Shown here one piece after another: positions 57,162 through 64,000 of a stretch of DNA of 64,000 nt; the stretch's first letter is position 1; every line of letters starts with the position of its first letter. The notes under the pieces were generated by a model, which searched no databases, had not been told where the DNA came from, and saw only the letters and a program-made list of their open reading frames with translations. The position numbers and the translations under genes were made by a program. Source of the stretch: Psychrobacter pacificensis (GTDB lineage: Bacteria > Pseudomonadota > Gammaproteobacteria > Pseudomonadales > Moraxellaceae). The stretch covers positions 91,457-155,456 of the forward strand of contig NZ_FNAL01000003.1 of the NCBI RefSeq assembly GCF_900101915.1, in the 5' to 3' direction.

Positions 57162-57195
57162 AAGGGAAGGGTAGCTATTACCTTTCCCTTTTTTT
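57162..57195 (+). terminator. Intrinsic terminator of gpmI
   Basis: A 12-bp stem with one G-T pair, AAGGGAAGGGTA/TACCTTTCCCTT, loop GCTAT, runs into seven T. Confidence 0.87.
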
Positions 57196-57316
57196 ATGAT
57201 GGATTTTGCTTGACGATTTGCAAAACTGCCCTAGTTTGAGAGAGGCCTTTGGTGTTAACTTATACGGTAATACATAACAATAACTTTATACATTCTATTA
57301 TTTAAATGAGTTTTTT

Positions 57317-58792
57317 ATGCATCCTATCTCTTTTGTGTGCGCATCTTTGTCTAAACAATTAGACCAACGAATGATGAAGTCGTCGCTAGCGACCATTATG
57401 TCCAAACCCGTATACTTCAAGTTTATAGGCTTTAAGCCCAGTCTAGCAATAGGTTTGCTTGGATTGTGTGTTGTCAGTATAGACGCGCAAGCAGCAGTGA
57501 CCTCAGTCGGTGATGCTAGTCCGACATCAAGCCTACAGCTTATCAGTTTGAATGCCGATGATATAGTGGCTGAAGATGATACTGAGATGCTGAATGCTGC
57601 CGACGAATCAGATGACTCAATAGACAGTATGCCAGACGAAAGTGCGGTAATGGACGATGATGATAATATCGATACCAGTATTCCATCAGAGGTTGCGCAA
57701 GTATCATTGAATGCAATTTCTCCTGAGACATTAAAGACCTTTGTTGCTGTTGTTGATTTAGTGCGCCGTCAGTATGTTGACGCGGTCAATGATGAGGAGT
57801 TATTTAATAATGCAATGAGCGGTATGCTAACTAAGCTCGATAGCCATGCTGAGTTTTTGGATGCGGAGGCCTATGAAAACCTACGCGCTTTTACCGAAGG
57901 GGACGTAGGTGATATCGGTATCCAAGTTACTTATGAGCCAGAGGTAGGCTATTGGATCATCACAGAAGTTATTGATGATTCGCCTGCAGATAAAAAAGGC
58001 ATCGCAGTGGGCGATTATTTACACCAAGTTGGTGAATTCAAACTTGACGAAAATCGGCAAAGTAATGACGTTGAGCAGCTATTAACAGGGATTGCTGGTA
58101 CCCAAGTAGATATCATCACTTCTAAAGCGGGTCGCCGCAAGCACACGACGACATTGCAGCGGAATAACAGTCACCCTCAAATTGTCGAGACAAAACTCGT
58201 CGATGGCATTGCGATTGTTAAACTACCTGCATTCCAGAACAATAGCCGTGAAAAGCTGTTGGAAGGTTTGATTAATTTAGATGCACCTATCTCAGGTATT
58301 TTACTTGATTTGCGTGACAATCCGGGCGGTGTTCTTACATCGGCGGTGAGCGTTGCCAGTTTATTTATGAATGATACCGATGTGGTACAAGTACAAGCAC
58401 GTCAAGACAAATCGCGCGTACTAACTACCCAAGGGGATGCGATACTTAAGCCTCTACCTATGGTTGTTCTACAAAATCGCTACTCGGCATCAGCGGCAGA
58501 GGTTTTGGCCAGTAGTTTACAGGCACAAAAACGCGCTACTATCATCGGTGAAGTAAGCTATGGTAAAGGCTCAGTACAGTCAGTCATACCACTCAATGAC
58601 GAGCAAGCAGTCAAGTTGACAGTAGCTAATTATATGACAGCATCAGGCAGGCAGATCGATGTCATCGGCGTTGAGCCTGACATTACTTTGTCAGGAAGTG
58701 AGAGCTCATGGGAGCAGCAGGCGCTGGATTTATTAAAACCCCGCGCGCTCGATTCTGGCATCCGCTTCATTCGAAAGACTACTGCAAATTAG
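57317..58792 (+). CDS. S41-family C-terminal processing protease (CtpA-type) with acidic linker
   Basis: This 491-residue protein is a periplasmic PDZ-serine protease. The N-terminus is long; the hydrophobic signal-like segment is at about 40-60 (LAIGLLGLCVVSIDAQAA), so a later start such as the Met at residue 28 is possible. Residues about 75-120 are very acidic. The S41 N-terminal helix region (FVAVVDLVRRQYVDAV), a PDZ domain (VTYEPEVGYWIITEVIDDSPADKKGI) and the catalytic domain follow, with Ser in RYSASAAEVLASSLQ and Lys in SYGKGSVQ. The substrate is unknown. It is convergent with pilR. Confidence 0.9.
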   Translation: MHPISFVCASLSKQLDQRMMKSSLATIMSKPVYFKFIGFKPSLAIGLLGLCVVSIDAQAAVTSVGDASPTSSLQLISLNADDIVAEDDTEMLNAADESDDSIDSMPDESAVMDDDDNIDTSIPSEVAQVSLNAISPETLKTFVAVVDLVRRQYVDAVNDEELFNNAMSGMLTKLDSHAEFLDAEAYENLRAFTEGDVGDIGIQVTYEPEVGYWIITEVIDDSPADKKGIAVGDYLHQVGEFKLDENRQSNDVEQLLTGIAGTQVDIITSKAGRRKHTTTLQRNNSHPQIVETKLVDGIAIVKLPAFQNNSREKLLEGLINLDAPISGILLDLRDNPGGVLTSAVSVASLFMNDTDVVQVQARQDKSRVLTTQGDAILKPLPMVVLQNRYSASAAEVLASSLQAQKRATIIGEVSYGKGSVQSVIPLNDEQAVKLTVANYMTASGRQIDVIGVEPDITLSGSESSWEQQALDLLKPRALDSGIRFIRKTTAN

Positions 58793-58874
58793 TATATTGT
58801 TGATAGATTTAATAATATACCGTCAGGCAGCCATTGAATCTCTGAAATAAAAATCCAATGGCCCGATAGAAGAC

Positions 58875-60581
58875 TTACTCAGATTGATCTTCTGCAATTT
58901 CTAACTTTTTCATACGATAACGTAATGAGCGAAAAGTCGTCCCAAGTAGTTCTGCTGCTTGGGTTTTGTTCCAGCCAGTTTGTTTGAGGGCTGTGATGAT
59001 TAATTGCTTTTCTTGTTCCTGTAGATAATGCTCCAACCCTTGGGCTGGCAATTGACCATCAAGCGGTTCTTGCAGCCTTGTAGTCTCATTCTCTTTTGGT
59101 TGAATAGGACGATGGATGGGTACTTTTTCATTCGTATCACTTGAGCTGGTTGATGGTTCTGTATTATTGGGCACTGAGCGCTGTATCATTGAAGGGTAGT
59201 GTTGGGTATTAGTACGATAAGGGTGCAAGTTGGTTGTTTCTTGCTTGTGCTTTACAGCCGTGATCTCACTGTCAGATTGAAGAGTCTGTGCACGGTTTTC
59301 TATTGCTTTAGACATTGTTTGGGTAGTTGGTTGAGATTGGTTTTGCTCATTTGCGTAATGGTTAGATTGTTGCGCATTGCTATGAGCTTGCGTATCTTTA
59401 AGGTCGTGACTAACATCAGGTAGGCCTAAATGACTGATATCAATGTCCGAAGTTTCCGCCAACGTCACCGCACGCTCAAGTAAATTACGTAGTTCACGAA
59501 CGTTACCGGCAAAGTCATGACGCTGCAAACGTTCGCTGGCTTCACGCGTGAGAGATGGGGGTATTTCTAGCTGCCACTCAGCAGAAATCATGGCTAAAAA
59601 ATGCTCTGCTAATACAGGGATGTCATCACGTCGATCATTCAATGTCGGTAGCTTAAGCTCAATCACATTGATACGATAATACAAATCTTGTCGAAATGCG
59701 CCATCCTGTACCAAGCGGCTCAAATCTTTATGAGTAGCGGATAAAATGCGGATGTCTACTGGTACTTCTTTGGTGTCACCAATGGCCCTCACGGTCTTTT
59801 CTTGAATAGCACGCAACAGCTTCACCTGCATCGCTAATGGTAAGTCTGCCACCTCATCTAAAAATAAAGTACCGCCATTGGCTTGCTGAAACAATCCCTG
59901 CTTGTCAGCCACAGCCCCTGTAAAACTGCCTTTTTTATGACCAAAAAACTCTGACTCCATCAGCTCAGAAGGTATTGCACCGCAGTTTACTGGTACAAAG
60001 CTGCCATCTCGTCGCGGACTTAAATCATGAATCAGTCTAGCGACGACCTCTTTACCTGTACCAGACGCACCAAATAAAAAAACAGGCGCTTGTGAGCGTG
60101 CCAATTTTAATATGGTGTTTTTAAGAGGGTGCATGACCGCAGACTCACCGATTAGTCTAGCGTCCAGCATCTTTTGCTCAGGTGAGGATTCAGGCGTGGC
60201 TTGTGCCCCATTATCCTGATGAATAACCTTTAGAGCGTTTTCTACCAATTGACGTAATCTTGGTAGCTCAAGTGGTTTATTGACAAAATCAAAAGCACCA
60301 AGCTTCAGTGCTTCAATGGCCAGATCCATACTTCCATGAGCAGTGATGACGGCTATCGGTGTATTCGAGCTGTTGCTGATTTCTTTGACCAGCTCCAACC
60401 CTGAGCCGTCAGGTAGTTTCAAGTCAGTGAGGCAAAAATCATAAGTATTGTCTTGCCAGTATGATCTTGCTTGCGCCAAAGTATAGGCTACATCACTTTT
60501 GATACCCATTTTAGTCAAAGTGATTTGCATCAATCGGCATAGATCCACTTCGTCATCAACGACTAGCGCGCTTGTTGTCAT
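58875..60581 (-). CDS. pilR: Sigma-54-dependent response regulator PilR
   Basis: PilR activates type IV pilin transcription with sigma-54. The 568-residue protein has a receiver domain with phosphoacceptor D53 (LTDLKLPDGSG), a AAA+ domain with Walker A FGASGTGKE, the sigma-54 contact loop KKGSFTGA (GSFTGA, characteristic of PilR), Walker B GGTLFLDEVADLP, and a C-terminal Fis-type HTH (GWNKTQAAELLGTTFRSLRY). Between the last two is an unusual linker of about 130 residues rich in Gln, Asn, Ser and Thr; Pseudomonas PilR is near 445 residues. It follows pilS after 171 bp. Confidence 0.93.
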   Translation of the reverse strand: MTTSALVVDDEVDLCRLMQITLTKMGIKSDVAYTLAQARSYWQDNTYDFCLTDLKLPDGSGLELVKEISNSSNTPIAVITAHGSMDLAIEALKLGAFDFVNKPLELPRLRQLVENALKVIHQDNGAQATPESSPEQKMLDARLIGESAVMHPLKNTILKLARSQAPVFLFGASGTGKEVVARLIHDLSPRRDGSFVPVNCGAIPSELMESEFFGHKKGSFTGAVADKQGLFQQANGGTLFLDEVADLPLAMQVKLLRAIQEKTVRAIGDTKEVPVDIRILSATHKDLSRLVQDGAFRQDLYYRINVIELKLPTLNDRRDDIPVLAEHFLAMISAEWQLEIPPSLTREASERLQRHDFAGNVRELRNLLERAVTLAETSDIDISHLGLPDVSHDLKDTQAHSNAQQSNHYANEQNQSQPTTQTMSKAIENRAQTLQSDSEITAVKHKQETTNLHPYRTNTQHYPSMIQRSVPNNTEPSTSSSDTNEKVPIHRPIQPKENETTRLQEPLDGQLPAQGLEHYLQEQEKQLIITALKQTGWNKTQAAELLGTTFRSLRYRMKKLEIAEDQSE

Positions 60582-60752
60582 ACATTATCTCATTGAGTTC
60601 AATGGCTAAAAAATATTCATAGCGAGGTATAAATAGGGGTAAACTTCTTTTACAAAAAAAATTGTAAATCAATCATGTACGGTGGCTATTAGCTACCAAT
60701 AGGTAATGTTCAAACATTTGTGATTAAGTAGTATTTTGATTTATGACTGGGA

Positions 60753-62504
60753 TTAATAAAGATTTTCTTCCACGGCTTGCAAGATATTTTCAGAGTCAAT
60801 AGCAGGCGAAATAAAACGAAAACACGTTTTTTCATGTTCAGGAATATAGAGCAAACGTGCCTGATTGGCTTCACAAAAGGCTTGCGATAAATATAGTCCC
60901 AAGCCCGTACCAGCTTTGTCTGTTGTAAAAAATGGATTAAACAAATGTTTTAAATCCTCAGTTTTAATACCATCACCATCATCCAATATGTCAATTATAA
61001 CATCGCTGTCTGCACAGTAAATCTCGATTTCTACGTAAGCGTGAGGATGGCTATAGCTGCTATAACGCAAGCCATTGTTGATCAAATTAATCAAAATTTG
61101 TTCTAACTGGTGAGGATCAAATGATATGGTTGGTTGGGTTTTTAGATGCAGAAAAATGTCGTGCCCTTGAAAATAATTATCCAAAAATACTGGCATCCAC
61201 TCAGCCAAAACAATGGCTTGCTGAGAGGCCGCTTGCTGACGAGACAGTTTTAAAATATCTTCAATAATACGGTTGACGCGTTTGGTTTGTGAAAATATCA
61301 TTTCATAGAGCTCATGATTGCCCGTCATGTTGACATTTGATGCATTTGCCTCAATTTCGGTCAAGTCTTCCATCAGTAGTTGGCTGGCTTGTGAGATGGC
61401 GGCTAGAGGGTTTCTAATTTCATGAGCAATACTGGCAGTGAGTTGTCCTAACGACGCCAGTTTTAATTGTTGGGCGCTGGCCTGCTCACGGCGTAAGTCT
61501 TCCAATAGGATTAATTTGCTATCATCTTTTAGCGGGATGATTTGTACGCGTAGCTTACCAAATATCGAAGCGTTTGCCACCTCAGGCACATCGTACGTAA
61601 ACGTACGCGATTGTCCTGTTGCCACTGACAAGCAAGCTTGGAGTAGCTGAGAATGCTGTTTGCTAAGTTGTTGTTTAAAGTTAGATAGAATGGCATGAGG
61701 CGTATCGCCTCTCATTTCTTTTATATTGGTTGAAGTGCTAGATGCAGGCAATGATGAATCTTGTGTGATACTGAGCAGTTGGTGGGCCGCAAGATTTGCA
61801 AGGACGATATTCTGTTTATCGATGACAATCACACCATTGACCATTTGTGTAATAACTTCTTGATTGATGACATTGAGTCGTTCAACCTCTTTGGCATGAC
61901 TTTGTGCAACTTTCTCAAGCTGTACCAAACGTTGTGAGATAGACCAACTCAAACCCCCTACTGCCAAGAAGCTTGCTGACATCAGCAAAGCATCACCCAA
62001 ATTGGCCAAATTCATACTATTGGCAATGGCATAAAAAAACTGCTGATAGATAACAAAAATAATAGCCAACAAGGTGATAACTAGCGCTTGTGAACCATGC
62101 AATAGCATAAAGCTAGCGGCGACAACGACCATATAGAGCATGGTCAGTTGTAAGTCCGGCTCACCTGCTGTATACAGCAATAAGCTTAATATAATAACGT
62201 CTAATACGAGCCCAAACGCTAACTGTCGGCGCATCTGCTTTGTGACAACGTAAAACAGCCCGAGCAAAATCAAGCTCAGCATCACATAAAAGCTCAGGGC
62301 TGTTTGCTGTAAAAAACTGGGGAGAGAGGCGCTATCACCGGCGCGTGCAGATATATATACCATCAACATAGAAAATATACTGACGACAAAACGATAACTG
62401 CTGTAAATAATGCCTAGTCTGCGCAGCTGCGGCAAAGGAAGTGTATCATCGTGGTGTAAATAGCGACTGATGGCAGAAATGATGGTGGTGGCAGCAGGTT
62501 TCAT
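60753..62504 (-). CDS. pilS: Sensor histidine kinase PilS
   Basis: This 583-residue inner-membrane kinase should phosphorylate PilR. About six membrane segments lie in the first 200 residues, then a PAS-like region (QMVNGVIVIDKQNIVLANLA). The dimerisation/phosphorylation site is SIAHEIRNPLAAISQA, and the ATP-binding domain shows LINLINNGLRYSS (N box), DDGDGIKTEDL (G1) and GTGLGLYLSQAF (G2). The layout matches Pseudomonas PilS. It is next to pilR and only 36 bp after a gacA-like gene on the same strand. Confidence 0.93.
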   Translation of the reverse strand: MKPAATTIISAISRYLHHDDTLPLPQLRRLGIIYSSYRFVVSIFSMLMVYISARAGDSASLPSFLQQTALSFYVMLSLILLGLFYVVTKQMRRQLAFGLVLDVIILSLLLYTAGEPDLQLTMLYMVVVAASFMLLHGSQALVITLLAIIFVIYQQFFYAIANSMNLANLGDALLMSASFLAVGGLSWSISQRLVQLEKVAQSHAKEVERLNVINQEVITQMVNGVIVIDKQNIVLANLAAHQLLSITQDSSLPASSTSTNIKEMRGDTPHAILSNFKQQLSKQHSQLLQACLSVATGQSRTFTYDVPEVANASIFGKLRVQIIPLKDDSKLILLEDLRREQASAQQLKLASLGQLTASIAHEIRNPLAAISQASQLLMEDLTEIEANASNVNMTGNHELYEMIFSQTKRVNRIIEDILKLSRQQAASQQAIVLAEWMPVFLDNYFQGHDIFLHLKTQPTISFDPHQLEQILINLINNGLRYSSYSHPHAYVEIEIYCADSDVIIDILDDGDGIKTEDLKHLFNPFFTTDKAGTGLGLYLSQAFCEANQARLLYIPEHEKTCFRFISPAIDSENILQAVEENLY

Positions 62505-62540
62505 AAATTGACCATGATGACAAAGGAGATACTAAGCAAC

Positions 62541-63176
62541 TTATGGTTGAATCAAACCATGGCGAATGGCCAAATGCGTTAATTTTACATCACTATCAAC
62601 GCCAACTTTTTCATAAATACGATAGCGATACGTATTGATGGTTTTGACGCTGACAAATAATTGGTCAGCAATCTGCTGCGGGCTTTGGCAATTGACCACC
62701 ATCATAGCCACTTGCTTTTCTCTATCACTTAACAAATCAAAAGGCGAGCTGGCATTATCAGACAATAAGACGTCCGCCAATTGCTCAGCAACGTCTTGGC
62801 TAAAATAGCGACCACCTTGATAGATTTTTTTGACCGCGCGTATCATCTCATCAAGCGGCGTACCTTTTGTGATATAACCATTGACACCAGCTTTGATGAG
62901 CATTGAGGGGTAGGGCTGTGCAGACATACTACTAACAGCTAAAATCTTGATACCCATATCGAGCTGAATCAAGCGTTTGGTCGCTTCAAGACCACCAATA
63001 TTGGGCATGTTGACATCTAGCAATACCACGTCAGGACGTAACTGCTTGGCCTGCTTGATTGCCATATCACCGCTATCTGCTTCCCCCACTACTTCGATAT
63101 CGGGGCTGTCTGACAACATACGGCTAATACCCATCCGTACTAAATCATGATCATCGACCACCAACACTTTAATCAT
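62541..63176 (-). CDS. gacA: GacA/UvrY-like response regulator (NarL/LuxR family)
   Basis: From the ATG at 63176 this 211-residue protein has a receiver domain MIKVLVVDDHDLVRMGI with phosphoacceptor D54 in VVLLDVNMPNIGG and Lys in GYITKGTP, and a LuxR-type HTH (LSDREKQVAMMVVNCQSPQQ, then VSVKTINTYRYRIYEKV). This is the GacA/UvrY pattern; such regulators control RsmY/Z-type small RNAs. Another ATG two codons upstream (63182) is equally possible. No hybrid GacS kinase gene is adjacent; the next gene downstream is pilS, 36 bp away. Confidence 0.88.
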   Translation of the reverse strand: MIKVLVVDDHDLVRMGISRMLSDSPDIEVVGEADSGDMAIKQAKQLRPDVVLLDVNMPNIGGLEATKRLIQLDMGIKILAVSSMSAQPYPSMLIKAGVNGYITKGTPLDEMIRAVKKIYQGGRYFSQDVAEQLADVLLSDNASSPFDLLSDREKQVAMMVVNCQSPQQIADQLFVSVKTINTYRYRIYEKVGVDSDVKLTHLAIRHGLIQP

Positions 63177-63182
63177 AACCAT

Positions 63183-63610
63183 ACTCTTTATCGTTTGTCA
63201 GAATGAATGTTTTTACAAGGATTAAATAACAGAAAAAACAACGTTAACATAAGCCGCTTTTTGATTCTAAGTACAGTTTTTTATTTTAAATACATAGGAT
63301 ACGGCTAATATGCTGTATCAATATCTTCATTTAATATAATAAAGTACAAAGAATCATAACATTCTAAGTTAAGTTATATTGCTGTATTGTTAATCAGTGT
63401 TTCTAAAATATAAATCAGTTGTATCAAAGTTTGAATGAAGCTAAAAAAAACCGTTAAATCAGTTTGATAGATTAAACTTAAATGTAAACCATGATACACT
63501 AAAAATACAAAAGCTCTATGTGAGTACTTACAAACACATCTATAAACGCTACGTACGTTCTTGGCGTCAGGCAGTATGTAACTGGCGTAATAGCGACAGC
63601 AGGAGGCATA
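63183..63610 (+). promoter_or_regulatory. Divergent control region between gacA and the S11 peptidase gene
   Basis: No gene is seen in this AT-rich gap. On the plus strand a weak promoter-like pair, TTAAAC and TACACT with 17-bp spacing, lies near 63474-63502 and could serve the peptidase gene with a leader of about 100 nt. Box assignment is uncertain. Confidence 0.3.
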
Positions 63611-64000
63611 ATGAAGCAACTACTATTAACCAAACAGCAATTGATCGCTGCTATGATTTCATTGAGTTTGGGCAGTGTTGCACAAGCCGCACTTACAATT
63701 AATGGTAGCACTGAGACAGCTTCTGGTGCACGCTTGAGTTGGGGCGGTGCTGATAGCTTGTCTGAAGCGCGTAACATCATGTACAAGTCTAATGGCGCTG
63801 CTATCAAAAAAGTCGACAACGGCTATGGTACGACCAATATTACAAATAGCAGCAGTTTTGCTAGCAGTAACAATACCGCTCGATACAATACGACTTATCG
63901 CGGCGCATTTGGTAGCAGTGATATGATCCCAATCAGTACAGACTCGCGCAGTGTTGCGGTGATTGATGCTGAAACGGGCGAATCTATCTACGAAAAAGAC
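63611..64000 (+). CDS. Secreted D-alanyl-D-alanine peptidase (S11 family, PBP7/8-like), 5' part only
   Basis: The coding sequence starts with ATG at 63611, with AGGAGG seven bases upstream, and runs open for 130 codons off the right edge. A signal peptide is clear: MKQLLLTKQQLIAAMISLSL followed by GSVAQA-A, cleavage near residue 26. The next 80 residues are Ser/Asn/Ala-rich and low in complexity. The last visible residues, SVAVIDAETGESIYEKD, match the start of the S11 (low-molecular-weight PBP, DacA/PbpG) catalytic domain. The SxxK Ser should lie just beyond the window. DacA-like and PbpG-like forms cannot be separated from this fragment. Confidence 0.75.
   Translation, partial: MKQLLLTKQQLIAAMISLSLGSVAQAALTINGSTETASGARLSWGGADSLSEARNIMYKSNGAAIKKVDNGYGTTNITNSSSFASSNNTARYNTTYRGAFGSSDMIPISTDSRSVAVIDAETGESIYEKD

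Noticed and set aside
58830..58862. GCCATTG/CAATGGC inverted pair between ctpA and pilR as a terminator
   Set aside because: The 7-bp stem has a loop of about 19 bases and no T run on either side, so it is not convincing.

Overview
The window is chromosomal DNA from a gammaproteobacterium of the Moraxellaceae, most likely Psychrobacter. This rests on gene content and protein style: an AdeIJK/MexAB-OprM-like efflux operon, PilR with the GSFTGA loop of the Pseudomonas/Acinetobacter type, HemB with an aspartate-type metal site, and a 6S RNA with the gammaproteobacterial core. The genus is an inference; no 16S gene is present.

Left part (1-11.8 kb). The window opens on the leader-proximal repeat of a CRISPR array whose body lies outside to the left. 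A leader and a complete type I-C operon follow, read leftwards: cas3, cas5c, cas8c (with a good internal start for Cas11c), cas7c, cas4, cas1, cas2. Behind cas3 is a compact mobile module: two small unrecognised genes, a tyrosine integrase, an excisionase-like gene and a divergent XRE regulator, with three palindromic candidate operators between the last two. It abuts the 3' end of a tRNA-Val(GAC) gene. The layout suggests, but does not prove, that the CRISPR-Cas locus is cargo of an island inserted at tRNA-Val.

Middle part (11.8-51.2 kb). This is core chromosome: a glutathionyl-hydroquinone reductase, hemB, a tripartite RND efflux operon, ispB, rplU-rpmA, lolA, a trpS/O-methyltransferase/scpA/scpB cluster, a lipid A acyltransferase, rplM-rpsI, mrdA-rsmD, a DUF445 membrane protein, ccmFGHI (late cytochrome c maturation), adk, grxC-secB, a rhodanese, rsgA/orn (divergent, with an exact 82-bp tandem duplication between them), lpxH-ppiB, glnS, a Prx6-type peroxiredoxin and a glutathione S-transferase.

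Right part (51.2-64 kb). An intact-looking IS630-family element, whose transposase needs a -1 frameshift on an A9 run, lies between the GST and a META/DUF4377 lipoprotein. Then come ruvC, fxsA, 6S RNA (ssrS) with a clear sigma-70 promoter, gpmI, a CtpA-type protease, and a leftward gacA-like/pilS/pilR regulatory cluster. The window ends inside a secreted S11-type D-Ala-D-Ala peptidase gene.

Most transcription units end in clear intrinsic terminators, listed separately. The most noteworthy items are the CRISPR-Cas/integrase/tRNA arrangement with its two unknown small genes, the internal Cas11c start, the 6S RNA, a possible further structured RNA near 21.3 kb, and several intergenic repeats.
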